Positions 1-9,450 are shown, counted from the first letter of the stretch. The stretch: 64,000 nt of DNA from Pseudomonas hygromyciniae (GCF_016925675.1 NZ_CP070507.1:62001-126000), one strand, 5' to 3'. Notes: generated by a model not told the origin, from the letters alone. Program-made: numbers and translations.

Positions 1-30
1 TCCCAGGGGATAGGAGAAGTCGCTTGATAT

Positions 31-867
31 CTAGTATGACGTCTGTCGCACCTGCTTGATCGCGGCCGCGATAGCTAGATCGCGTTGCTCCTCTTCTCCA
101 TCCGCGTTCCAAGCTGCGGAAAGGCACCCATAAGCGTACGCCTGGTCGAGCAGGCGACGCGGATCGACGTCCAGCGCACGAGAGAATGCGTCCGCCATCT
201 GTGCAATGCGTCTAGGATCGAGACAAAGGTCGTCTCTGTCAGCCGGATCGTAGAACATATTGGCGGCGCCAAAGCCCACTTCACCGACCAGACCGACGGG
301 ATCTATCACCAGCCAGCCGCGACTGGAGAACATGATGTTTTCATGATGCAGATCGCCATGTAGCCCACGCAGTTCCGAGGCATTGCTCATCATTTGATCG
401 GCTATAATCGCCGCGTGGACGTAGTCAGTTTGACAACCTGCGTTTTGATCATCGCGCGCCCGCTGAAACAAAGCTGCAAAGCGATCCCGGATCGGGAGAA
501 GGGCAGAAGGCAGGGGTTCCTCAGATGCGGCATACAGCTTCGCCATTAGTTCCGCTGCAATTTCGGTCGCCTGGTAGTCGCCGTGCTCGGCAACGATGTG
601 AGAGAGCATTCGCTCCCCGGCATATTCGAGCAACATCAGATTGTTCTCACGACCGAGCAACCGGACTGCTCCCCTCCCATTGCGCCATACCAGATAGTCG
701 GCCCCGCGCAGTTCATCAGCAATGTCTTCTATAGGTTTCAATCCCTTGACGATTGCAGGAGTCCCGTCTGGCAATGAAACTTTCCAAACGAGGCTGGAAA
801 AGGTGTCCGCAATGAGAACAGGTTGCGAAACGTGCCAATGAGCAGGAAAAACAGGCGGCATGAACAT
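31..867 (-). CDS. strB: Aminoglycoside 6-phosphotransferase APH(6)-Id (StrB)
   Basis: Streptomycin 6-kinase of 278 residues. It transfers phosphate from ATP to streptomycin in the cytoplasm and inactivates it. I recognise the protein over its full length as APH(6)-Id. It has the phosphotransferase catalytic segment LHGDLHHENIMF, with the DxxxxN Mg/ATP pattern, followed by VIDPVGLVGE. The start used here (MFMPPVFPAH) gives the known 278-residue product. Its ATG shares the A of the TGA stop of strA, so the two genes are translationally coupled. Identity is clear, and nothing suggests damage. Confidence 0.97.
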   Translation of the reverse strand: MFMPPVFPAHWHVSQPVLIADTFSSLVWKVSLPDGTPAIVKGLKPIEDIADELRGADYLVWRNGRGAVRLLGRENNLMLLEYAGERMLSHIVAEHGDYQATEIAAELMAKLYAASEEPLPSALLPIRDRFAALFQRARDDQNAGCQTDYVHAAIIADQMMSNASELRGLHGDLHHENIMFSSRGWLVIDPVGLVGEVGFGAANMFYDPADRDDLCLDPRRIAQMADAFSRALDVDPRRLLDQAYAYGCLSAAWNADGEEEQRDLAIAAAIKQVRQTSY

Positions 868-1670
868 CAACCCCAAGTCAGAGGGTCCAATCGCAGATAG
901 AAGGCAAGGCGTTCGCGGTCGGGGGCTTCGATCCCCAATACATTGAATAGGACAGCGAAGGCGCGCTCTGCTTCATCTGGCGCTGCCCAGTTCTCTTCGG
1001 CGTTAGCAATCATGAGTGCCAAATCGGCATAGCGATCTGCTGTTCCGAGCCGCCCAAGGTCGATCAGACCCGTGCATTGAAGAGTTTTAGGGTCCACCAT
1101 GAAGTTCGGCATGCAGGGATCACCATGGCAAACAACCATATCGGTGCGCTCTTGGTCGAGCCGCACCGGTAGCTCTCGTTCGACACGAGCCAAAAGATCG
1201 AGCTGCGGCGTACTCTTGTCCTCGTCCGGTAAGAAGTCGGGATTGACGGCATTGCGGGACACCACATCAACGGCGCGTCCGAACATTCGCGACAGCCTGC
1301 GCTCAAACGGACATTGATCAACCGATAGGCTGTGAACAGCGCCAAGTTGCTGCCCCATTGACGGCCACGCTTTGAGCAAATCCGCTCCAGACAGATCAGC
1401 CGCCGGTACTCCCGGAATTGCCGTTATCACCAAGCATGCACCCTCCTGTTCCTCCTGCCAGTTGATCACCTCGGGGCAAGCCACACCTCGACCTTTGAGC
1501 CAAATGAGGCGGTCACGCTCTCCAGCGAGCTCACCGCGGCGGGAAGCAGGTGCGATTTTCGCGAAGGCATGCCCGTCACCACGTCGAAAAACAAAATCAC
1601 CAGATTCTCCGCCTCTGACAGGCAACCAGTCAGAATGCGATTCACCAAAAAAAATATTAGTTCGATTCAA
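867..1670 (-). CDS. strA: Aminoglycoside 3''-phosphotransferase APH(3'')-Ib (StrA)
   Basis: Streptomycin 3''-kinase of 267 residues, the usual length. It has the APH catalytic motif CHGDPCMPNFM and the downstream LIDLGRLG metal-binding segment. It lies immediately upstream of strB on the same strand with a TGATG overlap, the classic strAB pair found in Tn5393-type and sul2-strAB contexts. No tnpR, sul2 or repC is visible next to it here. The pair has therefore been separated from its usual neighbours, and the gene upstream on the right is a glutathione synthetase. Confidence 0.97.
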   Translation of the reverse strand: MNRTNIFFGESHSDWLPVRGGESGDFVFRRGDGHAFAKIAPASRRGELAGERDRLIWLKGRGVACPEVINWQEEQEGACLVITAIPGVPAADLSGADLLKAWPSMGQQLGAVHSLSVDQCPFERRLSRMFGRAVDVVSRNAVNPDFLPDEDKSTPQLDLLARVERELPVRLDQERTDMVVCHGDPCMPNFMVDPKTLQCTGLIDLGRLGTADRYADLALMIANAEENWAAPDEAERAFAVLFNVLGIEAPDRERLAFYLRLDPLTWG

Positions 1671-2069
1671 TGGAGGTTCCTTCAGTTTTCTGATGAAGGG
1701 GTCCGCTTGGAAAACGGAAAATATCCCACGCTAAGACTGTTTGCTGTACAAATTGATGTCGACAGCGCGTAATGACCGTAGTCACAGGAACAGCTAATGG
1801 TATTGAAAATTGACCCGTAACTGAAACAGCATCGACCCAGCAGCGATGATGTGAACCTTGAAGAACTTTGGGTGCAGCCTCTTATAGCAGCAGTTTTTGC
1901 TGTTGTTCCCTTAATAAGATATGCCCTGTAAATACCCTCATGGCTTCATTTATAATACTATTATTAGCTTACTACGACTCAGTCTAGAAACAGCATCATC
2001 TCCACTGGGGCTAAAACACCACTTACCGCATGCTTTCATATAACCAGATTTCAGCCCCCTTGAAAAGGA
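1671..2069. other. Gene-free spacer between strA and the glutathione synthetase gene
   Basis: About 400 bases without a convincing gene. It must hold the promoter of the strAB pair (both read leftwards) and the end of the neighbouring transcript. An AT-rich stretch around 1920-1975 contains TATAAT-like sequence. I cannot fix a promoter or a terminator here with confidence. Confidence 0.4.
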
Positions 2070-3506
2070 CTAATCGCTGTATACCAGCGAGTCTAAAACA
2101 CCTTGTCCACTATGGACCCCTCCCTCTGTCGATTCAGCTGATTTGCTACGAATTAGATATCCAGCAAAACTGTGCTCAGCACTGGAGGGATTGTTATCTG
2201 TCTGCACGGAGAACATTCCAAGTTCGCTTATCAAATCATTCACCTTATGCAACTCCCCTTTACGCACAATCAAGGTGGGCATAGCTCGGGGCTGAGGGTG
2301 TAAACGGCGCATCAGCGACCAGGACTGATATTGTTGTGGAGTGAGTTCCGTCAGTTTTGTCAGGATATCCGCACCAAACAGACAATGCCCCCCGCCTTCA
2401 CCCTGATTTTTGAGAACCCAGGTTTCCGAAGGAGACTCTTTTGCAAGGTTGATACTATCCGGGCTGATGGGTAACATCTCACCCAGTATCGTTTTTGCTA
2501 TTTTAGCTTCCTGCAGTGTTAATCCAAATGCGACAAACTCGTCGTAACCCAATTGCGAGAGCAGCATTTGTACTCGCTTGCTGGTCGCCAGTTGCTGGCC
2601 AACTGTGGCGTTCACTGCAACCCGGTGCTGCTCAATGAATACTCGGGTCGCCATCAGCGCCTGACAACACTCCTGCTCATCGATATTGAATGCTTCATAA
2701 TCAGAATACTGATATCCGGCACGTAAGTAGACGGTATCAAGTGGGCCTACACCCTCGAGAATGAGCCTGTTGTCGGCGCCTGTACTCAATTGATTATGCA
2801 GTTCACGAAAAGTCCTGCGATGCGTTTCGATTCCTTTTTGCTGGAGGGCGAGCTCAAGCAAGTGTTGATCAAACACATTATTTTCATTCTCCTGCACAAT
2901 CATCAGGAACCTGGCAGGGCCGGGGTCTCCGAACTCCTGCTTAATTCTGCAAGTTGCCTGACAAATCGCTGCTGATAACCCTTCGATCGCTTGATTGTCG
3001 ACAAGCGCCCCTGTTGCCTGATTCGATAAATCAGAAAAGACAGCGGGACATTGCCGTTGTAGATAGTGATGCAGATCATGTATCCGCTGACCAAACGGCC
3101 CCATTCCTGCAGCTATACCATTGAACTCTATAAGCCTGAACCCATCACGATTATCATCCATAAAGTCGCTACGCATAATGAGTAATGGTAATCGAGGAGC
3201 ATGCCTTGATGATGAATGGATTTGTTGATGCATGTTCAGGAGGGCTGAAAAGAAGGCATTCCCGGCCTTGATGGGATAAATCGCAGAGTACAAAAAATCA
3301 TGATCCTCAGAAACTGAATAGATTAATTTGCTGAGTATTCCTGTTGCATTCTTTAAGTACTGATAGGATTTACGGCTGATAGGTGTTGGTGTCAGGGTAA
3401 ACGGGGTATGCACTGCGGAATACGACGATTCCTTGAAAGCAACACCATGAGTTAAGGCCCATTCGACGGCATCATCCTTGAGCTTCTGAACATCAAGAGT
3501 ACTCAT
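2070..3506 (-). CDS. Eukaryotic-type glutathione synthetase (ATP-grasp)
   Basis: A 478-residue protein resembling eukaryotic-type glutathione synthetase, which joins gamma-glutamylcysteine and glycine using ATP. It differs from bacterial GshB. Supporting segments are the ATP-grasp glycine-rich loop VLKNQGEGGGHCLFG (human GSS has an equivalent REGGGN loop), VYLRAGYQYSDYEA, ISELGMFSV, and a C-terminal GYLIRSKSAESTEGGV segment matching the substrate-binding end of that family. I placed the start at MSTLDV because AGGGGACG lies just upstream of that ATG. A longer start nine codons upstream is possible. It sits between strA and IS26. Substrate specificity is inferred; a related ATP-grasp ligase is the alternative. 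Confidence 0.75.
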   Translation of the reverse strand: MSTLDVQKLKDDAVEWALTHGVAFKESSYSAVHTPFTLTPTPISRKSYQYLKNATGILSKLIYSVSEDHDFLYSAIYPIKAGNAFFSALLNMHQQIHSSSRHAPRLPLLIMRSDFMDDNRDGFRLIEFNGIAAGMGPFGQRIHDLHHYLQRQCPAVFSDLSNQATGALVDNQAIEGLSAAICQATCRIKQEFGDPGPARFLMIVQENENNVFDQHLLELALQQKGIETHRRTFRELHNQLSTGADNRLILEGVGPLDTVYLRAGYQYSDYEAFNIDEQECCQALMATRVFIEQHRVAVNATVGQQLATSKRVQMLLSQLGYDEFVAFGLTLQEAKIAKTILGEMLPISPDSINLAKESPSETWVLKNQGEGGGHCLFGADILTKLTELTPQQYQSWSLMRRLHPQPRAMPTLIVRKGELHKVNDLISELGMFSVQTDNNPSSAEHSFAGYLIRSKSAESTEGGVHSGQGVLDSLVYSD

Positions 3507-3621
3507 TTTACGTCCCCTGATTTTACCTGGCATATCATTGGTGGTTGTTACTTGGCTATCAGCCTATAAAATTTGATTGATTACTTCAATAGTTCTTGTA
3601 GCATTGAATTATGAAAAAAGA

Positions 3622-4441
3622 GGCACTGTTGCAAAGTTAGCGATGAGGCAGCCTTTTGTCTTATTCAAAGGCCTTACATTTCAAAAACTCTGCTTACCAG
3701 GCGCATTTCGCCCAGGGGATCACCATAATAAAATGCTGAGGCCTGGCCTTTGCGTAGTGCACGCATCACCTCAATACCTTTGATGGTGGCGTAAGCCGTC
3801 TTCATGGATTTAAATCCCAGCGTGGCGTTGATTATCCGTTTCAGTTTGCCATGATCGCATTCAATCACGTTGTTCCGGTACTTAATCTGTCGGTGTTCAA
3901 CGTCAGACGGGCACCGGCCTTCGCGTTTGAGCAGAGCAAGCGCGCGACCATAGGCGGGCGCTTTATCCGTGTTGATGAATCGTGGGATCTGCCACTTCTT
4001 CACGTTGTTGAGGATTTTACCCAGAAACCGGTATGCAGCTTTGCTGTTACGACGGGAGGAGAGATAAAAATCGACAGTGCGGCCCCGGCTGTCGACGGCC
4101 CGGTACAGATACGCCCAGCGGCCATTGACCTTCACGTAGGTTTCATCCATGTGCCACGGGCAAAGATCGGAAGGGTTACGCCAGTACCAGCGCAGCCGTT
4201 TTTCCATTTCAGGCGCATAACGCTGAACCCAGCGGTAAATCGTGGAGTGATCGACATTCACTCCGCGTTCAGCCAGCATCTCCTGCAGCTCACGGTAACT
4301 GATGCCGTATTTGCAGTACCAGCGTACGGCCCACAGAATGATGTCACGCTGAAAATGCCGGCCTTTGAATGGGTTCATGTGCAGCTCCATCAGCAAAAGG
4401 GGATGATAAGTTTATCACCACCGACTATTTGCAACAGTGCC
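3622..4441 (-). mobile_element. IS26: IS26, left copy (complete, 820 bp)
   Basis: Complete IS26 of exactly 820 bp with the perfect 14-bp terminal inverted repeat GGCACTGTTGCAAA at both ends. The flanking 8-mers (AAAAAAGA on the left, TCGTCATG on the right) do not match, so this copy has no target duplication of its own. That fits IS26 co-integrate formation or later deletion. It truncates the methyltransferase gene on its right. Confidence 0.98.
3674..4378 (-). CDS. tnpA: IS26 transposase (IS6 family)
   Basis: The 234-residue DDE transposase of IS26, starting at MNPFKGRHFQRD. The HMDETYVKVNGRW and CDHGKLKRII segments carry acidic residues of the catalytic core. An upstream ATG six codons earlier is also in frame but is not the usual start. 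The same protein is encoded by the copy at 27801-28505. IS26 moves by replicative and targeted-conservative routes that build arrays sharing single IS copies. Confidence 0.97.
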   Translation of the reverse strand: MNPFKGRHFQRDIILWAVRWYCKYGISYRELQEMLAERGVNVDHSTIYRWVQRYAPEMEKRLRWYWRNPSDLCPWHMDETYVKVNGRWAYLYRAVDSRGRTVDFYLSSRRNSKAAYRFLGKILNNVKKWQIPRFINTDKAPAYGRALALLKREGRCPSDVEHRQIKYRNNVIECDHGKLKRIINATLGFKSMKTAYATIKGIEVMRALRKGQASAFYYGDPLGEMRLVSRVFEM

Positions 4442-4785
4442 TCGTCATGTACCTCCGAAAGGACGAAGTTCAGCGGCTTTTCACTGGCATTGTCGAGCGA
4501 TTTCCTACCGGCGAAACGGCGTTCGATGCCTTCAGCCGGCTTGGGGTTTGGTTCGTCCAGCGACAGACATCGGTCAAGGCGACGGGTGCGACCCTTCACT
4601 GGGGCATCGACGATCCGCATGACCTGGAACGAATGGTGCCACGAATGAAGTTCGCCGCGGAAGTGCCTGCCTATGATCCATCCTATCTAGACCGCTTTTC
4701 ATTTGCGGGCCGCATGAGCATCAAAGCCATGTTGGAAATCCCGGCGTTACGACGGACTGGCCGGTTTCTGCGGTACCGCTTTTAG
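4442..4785 (+). pseudogene. 3' fragment of a TcmP-like O-methyltransferase (LCMT family)
   Basis: About 113 codons of the C-terminal part of a SAM-dependent methyltransferase of the leucine carboxyl methyltransferase/TcmP type. The segment FSRLGVWFVQRQTSVK followed by LHWGIDDPHDLE is characteristic. The first half (SAM-binding domain) is missing because IS26 cut the gene at 4441. An open reading frame continues into IS26 but has no meaning there. Full-length relatives are about 270-280 residues, so the product is not expected to work. Confidence 0.7.
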
Positions 4786-5098
4786 AAGGCGCTCAGACGA
4801 TGTTGGCATATCCATCGCGATTTGGGACCTAATCCATATGTTCAAATGTCCAGTGAGATTTAAGTTCAATGGCTGAGAAATTTGCGACAAGTGATCGTCG
4901 CATAAGAAAGAACAGTGATGCCAGCACGTCAGCCTCGCAGACTGTTTAGCAGTAAGACCGACAACCTATGTCATCGCAACACGCTGCAGATCCTCTTGGT
5001 CTTCGAGAGCTTCGAGCATAGAGAGAAACGGTGGTTGACAATATCTAGAAAAATGCCGCTCTTACTTTGCCTCTCGCGTGCCGTTCGGAGGTAGTTTC
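4786..5098 (+). other. Spacer with a decayed GNAT 3' remnant (about 4918-5015)
   Basis: There is no intact gene. Bases from about 4918 to 5015 align by eye with the 3' end of the acetyltransferase gene at 6267-6998 (around 6870-6975). Both contain tgtcatcgcaa followed by an acg-tgc stretch in the same setting. This is therefore a remnant of a second copy of that gene, just upstream of the C39-like gene. The remainder shows nothing recognisable. Confidence 0.5.
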
Positions 5099-6094
5099 AT
5101 GAGGCATTTCCCGTACACCGGCTCCGGCCCTTATTGTTATTCGAACTCGCTCGCGATGATGTTCGGCGGCGCTGCGCCCGCTGCGGCGGTCATCGAGTTT
5201 GCGACCGGCAGCCCGTTTGGAATGCAGCTGGTCGGAGGTGCCTTGCCATTCTTCGATCCCTATGGATGGACTCCAGAGCTGGGCGTCGATGCCGCGCTCG
5301 ATGCCATGGGCTGGTCCTCCTCCGTCGCGCGGGGGGGCAGCGCGCAGGAGGCGCTTTACCGGCTTGAGGCCGCACTTGCCAATGGTCCGATCTGGGTTGG
5401 CCCGATGGAAATGGGCTACCTCCGGCATCAGCCGGGCAAAGACGGTCCTATCGGCGCAGACCATTATGTTGTCGTGCTCGCTCTCGAAGAGGGCCTGGTG
5501 CGAATGCATGACCCGCAAGGTTATCCCTTCGCTTGCCTGCCGCTCGATGACTTTCTGATCGCGTGGCAAGCCGAGTCCATCGACTACGGCGAGCCTTACT
5601 CGATGCGCGCCGATTTCCGACGCGTGCGCGAGGTCAATGAGGAGGATATCATCCGGGCCTCACTGCCCGCCGCGATGCAGTTGCTGTCCATGGAAGGCAC
5701 GCAACATTTGCCGGAAGGCACAATCGGCAACGGCGACGCCGCCGAAGCCCTTGCGTGTATGCTCGAAAGCGGGTGCGACGACGACCTTCGCGGTCACCTG
5801 ATCCATTTCGCCATCCGCGTGGGGGCCAGGCGGCTCGCGGATGCCGCAACGTGTCTTGCCAGGATCGGTTACACGGATGCGTCGCAAGTCGCATCGAGAC
5901 AGGCGCAATTGGTCGGCTCGTTGCAATACCCATTGACGGTTGGACGCGATGTTGAAGGGGCTGCCGTCCTGCGAAAACTCGCCCCGACGTACAAGCTGCT
6001 GCTCTCTGCACTGCGGGAACCGCGATATGACAGCTTCGGGCGGTCAGCCGTTGGCAACGGACTAGCTTGCTCGCGCAAACTCAATAATCCGTAG
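5099..6094 (+). CDS. C39-peptidase/BtrH-N-like protein
   Basis: A 331-residue protein with a papain-like pattern in its first half: YCYSN early (possible catalytic Cys), ADHYVVV (His, about residue 120) and HDPQGYP (Asp). This is the layout of C39-like peptidases and of butirosin biosynthesis protein H N-terminal domains, which act as acyl or peptidyl transferases. The C-terminal half is not recognisable. The ATG at 5099 is preferred over an upstream GTG because GGAGG lies a few bases before it. It lies in a cluster of possible antibiotic-modifying genes. The true substrate is unknown. Confidence 0.6.
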   Translation: MRHFPYTGSGPYCYSNSLAMMFGGAAPAAAVIEFATGSPFGMQLVGGALPFFDPYGWTPELGVDAALDAMGWSSSVARGGSAQEALYRLEAALANGPIWVGPMEMGYLRHQPGKDGPIGADHYVVVLALEEGLVRMHDPQGYPFACLPLDDFLIAWQAESIDYGEPYSMRADFRRVREVNEEDIIRASLPAAMQLLSMEGTQHLPEGTIGNGDAAEALACMLESGCDDDLRGHLIHFAIRVGARRLADAATCLARIGYTDASQVASRQAQLVGSLQYPLTVGRDVEGAAVLRKLAPTYKLLLSALREPRYDSFGRSAVGNGLACSRKLNNP

Positions 6095-6266
6095 CGCTGC
6101 TAGGCGCAGGCCAACCGAAGAGGGCCGCCGAACGGCGAGGCCCATCTCTCCTGGGCAAAGAGATGAAGGCAATGGCAACGAAGCCGGATATGACCAAATT
6201 CGTTGCCGTATCAGCGATCGCGGCAACGTTGTGTGGCTGCCAATGGACGAATAGCGGAAAAGATTA

Positions 6267-6998
6267 ATGCTGCTTGGAATGGACTGGCTCAACATCGACT
6301 ATTGTACTCTCTTTCAATTGAGAAATGACGGGCGGATCGAGCGCGAAAACGACCCTGACAATTCGCCGGGACCACGCTTCTGGCTGGCTGGATGCGCAGA
6401 GGGCAACATCTTCGGGGTGCGCGACGATTTGCCAGACGACGTCTACACAGAGCTGGAAAGCCTCGCCGCGAGTGAGCCGGCATTCACTCATCCGGCAACC
6501 CCGAGGCACCTCGATCGCTATCTGTCGCTGTTCAACGAAGACGGTCCTGTCGCATATGATCTCGGCCTGATTTACGAACTGCCGCATGCGCTCTCCTACA
6601 GGAGCGACGCTCGGATAATCGGCAGCGATTCCGCAGAAGGCCAGGACCTGATGCTGTCCTGGGCGGCGGAGGGCGTACCGGACGGCCTTGTCGAACTTGG
6701 CTTTCGCGAGGTGACGGACTTCTGGGAACCTTGGTGCGTCGCCACTGTCGACCGGCGGATCGCATCGGTCGCGTTTGCTGCACGGCTGTCGGAGGTTGGT
6801 GCCGAACTCGGGCTGGTGACGGCGAAAGCCTTTAGAGGCCAAGGCCTCGGTGCCGCTACAACGGCGGGCTGGTCACGGCATCCAGCGCTTCAGTCTCGCA
6901 CACTGTTCTACAGCACAGACCGAAACAATGTGTCATCGCAATACGTTGCCGAGCGCCTTGGCCTTCGGCTTCGCGGGGCCAGCTTGCGAATCTCATAG
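6267..6998 (+). CDS. GNAT-family N-acetyltransferase
   Basis: A 243-residue protein with a C-terminal GNAT fold. It has the acetyl-CoA pyrophosphate loop in AKAFRGQGLGAATT (Q/RxxGxG/A pattern) and the terminal strand-helix NVSSQYVAERLGLRLRG. The N-terminal half is less typical and may bind substrate. It is followed after about 100 bases by the aadA-like gene. Decayed pieces of the same gene occur at about 4918-5015, 15410-15490 and, on the other strand, 17535-17665. The substrate is not predictable from sequence. Confidence 0.75.
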   Translation: MLLGMDWLNIDYCTLFQLRNDGRIERENDPDNSPGPRFWLAGCAEGNIFGVRDDLPDDVYTELESLAASEPAFTHPATPRHLDRYLSLFNEDGPVAYDLGLIYELPHALSYRSDARIIGSDSAEGQDLMLSWAAEGVPDGLVELGFREVTDFWEPWCVATVDRRIASVAFAARLSEVGAELGLVTAKAFRGQGLGAATTAGWSRHPALQSRTLFYSTDRNNVSSQYVAERLGLRLRGASLRIS

Positions 6999-7102
6999 GT
7001 CAGATCGTGAGGGGCCGCATCCAACATCAAGAATGCAGTCGCCGGATCCGATAGGGCACAGCCACGGTATTCAGGAAGACGAGTTTCCATTCAGGACGAG
7101 AC

Positions 7103-7913
7103 ATGCAGGAAGCAACAACAGAAATCCCGAAACAAGCGCGGGCGGTATTGGACACTGTTCGAGGCGTCTTCGAGGACGCCTTGCTGGCAGTATATCTGCA
7201 TGGATCAGCGGTCTCCGGTGGTCTGCGGCCGCAGAGTGATATTGACCTCCTTGTCGTCATCGATCGCCCGATGACAGAAGCGCTGCGCAAAAGCCTGCTG
7301 GCCGCCTTGCTGCGGGTTTCCGGTCGACATCCTGCCAGTCCCGGCGGCCCGCGCTGTATCGAGGTGATGTTATTCCAGAAATCTGAACTCGCCGTGCCGG
7401 GATTTCCGGCGCGGGCTGACTTCATCTACGGTGAGTGGTTGCGGGACGCCCTTGAAGCTGGCGAACTTCCGATGCCTGTGACAGACCCTGAAATCACCCT
7501 GGTGTTGGCGCAGGCCCGGAAAGAGTCTCGCCCCCCTGTTCGGTCCCGACGCTGCCGACTTGCTGCCGGAAATTCCTGCGGAGCACATCCGACATGCGAT
7601 GCGCGATTCACTGCCTGCGCTACTCAACGGCCTGCATGGTGATGAACGAAATGTTCTGCTGACGCTTGCCCGGATGTGGCACACGGCAACCACCGGGAAG
7701 TTCATTAGCAAAGACGCCGCAGCGACATGGGCGATGCCTCATTTGCCAGAGCCGCTGGCGGAAGTAGTGGCCTGTGCCCGTGAGGCATATCTTGGCCGAG
7801 TCAAGGATGACTGGGGAACCAGCCAGGCTGATGCGCGGCAGACAGCTAATCACCTATACCAACAGGTGATTACTCTTCTGAAGCGCGAGGAGTCCCAGTT
7901 GAACTCAACGTAG
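7103..7913 (+). pseudogene. Frameshifted aadA-like aminoglycoside nucleotidyltransferase
   Basis: A divergent relative of ANT(3'')/AadA adenylyltransferases, about 269 residues if the frame is restored. The nucleotidyltransferase motif LHGSAVSGGLRPQSDIDLLV (GSx-DxD) is intact. So are FIYGEWLRD, GDERNVLLTLARMW, KDAAATWAM and the final AREAYLG helix, all in the AadA order. The frame breaks at a run of six C at 7531-7536, where five would join the two halves smoothly (RPLFGPDAADLLPEIP). This is either a real inactivating insertion or a sequencing error. If the frame is intact, streptomycin/spectinomycin-type adenylylation is likely but unproven. Confidence 0.8.
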
Positions 7914-8014
7914 ACCGATGTCCCTCCGAAATGAATACAACGAAAATTGTTCACCCGCGCGCCGGCGGCAACTGAAGTCATAACCAAGATCTATCTTTTC
8001 TCGATCGTGAAGTT

Positions 8015-8620
8015 ATGAGGCCAATGCAGAATTACGTCCCGATCTCGATGAATACGGTTGACGCCCTGATCGTAGTCGATGTGCAGAATGCCTTCGTATC
8101 AGGTCCGGAGGCTGTTCCAGGACATAAAATGCTCATTTCTGCGATTGAGCTATTACTTACTCAGGCTAGGCTCGCCAACGCGCCTGTGATCTTCCTCCAA
8201 AACGATGGTCCTGTCGGTGCCACCGATGAGCCGTTCCAACCGGGGTGGGCACTCTTCTTTCCTCCGCGACCACACGAGAAGATCGTACGGAAAAAGAATG
8301 ATAACGGGTTCGACGGAACTGATCTGCACACTATCCTTACAGGCCTCGGCATACGAACAGTCGCGATGTGCGGAATGCTCTCGGATATGTGCCTTGCTGC
8401 TACAGCGCGGGCAGCCATGGAGCATGGTTACGGCGTTTTGCTGCCGCACGACGCGCATGCAACCTACGACGTTCCGGCCGGCCCAGGGTCAGAAGCCGTT
8501 CCCGCAGCGATGGCGGCGCGAGCGGCAGAATGGTCGCTTGGAGACGAGATAAAGATTTGTGCGGCGTCGCATGAAGTCCGATTTGTAGCAGCGCGCTCCG
8601 ACGCGCCGGCCATCTTTTGA
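8015..8620 (+). CDS. Isochorismatase-family cysteine hydrolase
   Basis: A 201-residue hydrolase of the isochorismatase-like superfamily. The Asp-Lys-Cys triad is visible: VVDVQNAF (Asp, about residue 22), IVRKKNDNGF (Lys), and GMLSDMCLAATARAA with the nucleophilic Cys, preceded by the usual cis-peptide region. Enzymes of this fold hydrolyse isochorismate, nicotinamide, N-carbamoyl amines or streptothricin. The last group makes a drug-resistance role conceivable given the neighbours, but nothing in the sequence decides it. The start is uncertain among three nearby ATG codons. Confidence 0.75.
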   Translation: MRPMQNYVPISMNTVDALIVVDVQNAFVSGPEAVPGHKMLISAIELLLTQARLANAPVIFLQNDGPVGATDEPFQPGWALFFPPRPHEKIVRKKNDNGFDGTDLHTILTGLGIRTVAMCGMLSDMCLAATARAAMEHGYGVLLPHDAHATYDVPAGPGSEAVPAAMAARAAEWSLGDEIKICAASHEVRFVAARSDAPAIF

Positions 8621-8674
8621 TGACTGTCTGAAAGCTAGACCGCCGTAGATGTCAAAGTGACAGTCAATCCGCTA

Positions 8675-8702
8675 GCCGCCCGTGTTATGTGGCACGGGCG
8701 GC
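8675..8702. terminator. Bidirectional hairpin between convergent genes
   Basis: A perfect 10-bp stem (GCCGCCCGTG / CACGGGCGGC) with an 8-base loop lies between the convergent hydrolase and methyltransferase genes. It has no long T-run on either side. Position and stability suggest a terminator serving both strands. Confidence 0.6.
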
Positions 8703-8709
8703 TTGACGC

Positions 8710-9450
8710 CTAGCGTGTTTCTATCTTCCGAGCCGAGACCAGGAGCATCATTGGCCGCTCCAGCTCTTCGGCCAGTTCAGGCGAGCGCTCAATCTGTTCG
8801 CGCGTCGGGGCGAACTCCTCGATCCTCCGCAATCCGAAACCAGCATCAATCAGCGTATTGAGGGTGGTGCCGAGGCTCCGGTGATACTTCAGCACGCCCT
8901 TGGCGAACCAATCCGTGCGGCGCTCGCCCTCAAGTGAGTAGCCATTAACCGGCCAGGTCTTGCGGCCGTCTTCATCGATGATCCAATGCGGATGCGCCGC
9001 AGCCATGAAAATCGGATGCTCGGCCGTAAAGACCAGATCTCCGCCGGGAACGAGCGTCTTATGAATCATACGCGTGAGGCGCCGGAAGTCTTTGACATAG
9101 TGGAACGTCAGAGCGCTGTAGACGACGTCGAAAGCGGCCTCAGGCAGTTCCAGCGTCTCGAGATCTGCGATCTGATATTCGATGGCGGGGTCCGAGGTAT
9201 CGGCTTTAGCGCGGGCAATCATGTTCTGCGACAGATCGAGGCCAAGCACCGAGACCGCACCTTGCGCGCGCATCCAGCGCGATGCCCAACCGAAGCCGCA
9301 CCCTAAATCGGCCACGCGCTTGCCCGTGAGCGCAGGCAGCATCGCCCGGATTGCCGGCCATTCGGGCGCACCGTCAAGCCCGTGAACCTGTCGCGGCAAC
9401 TGGCTGTAGCCAGCAAAGAAGTTGGGATTGTCGTAGATATTCTGTGCCAT
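8710..9450 (-). CDS. Class I SAM-dependent methyltransferase
   Basis: A 246-residue methyltransferase of the UbiE/Methyltransf_11 type. Motif I is VADLGCGFGWASRW, the acidic post-I loop is VLGLDLSQNMI, and motif IV is FDVVYSALTFHYV. I chose the ATG at 9450 because GGAGCTAAAC precedes it. An upstream in-frame start would add 20 residues unlike the family. A TTGACA element in the spacer near 9655 on the minus strand could be part of its promoter. The substrate is unknown. Confidence 0.8.
   Translation of the reverse strand: MAQNIYDNPNFFAGYSQLPRQVHGLDGAPEWPAIRAMLPALTGKRVADLGCGFGWASRWMRAQGAVSVLGLDLSQNMIARAKADTSDPAIEYQIADLETLELPEAAFDVVYSALTFHYVKDFRRLTRMIHKTLVPGGDLVFTAEHPIFMAAAHPHWIIDEDGRKTWPVNGYSLEGERRTDWFAKGVLKYHRSLGTTLNTLIDAGFGLRRIEEFAPTREQIERSPELAEELERPMMLLVSARKIETR

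Noticed and set aside
3851..4648. 265-codon plus-strand ORF over IS26, and its twin near 27978
   Set aside because: Antisense to the IS26 transposase; a known spurious frame repeated at both copies.
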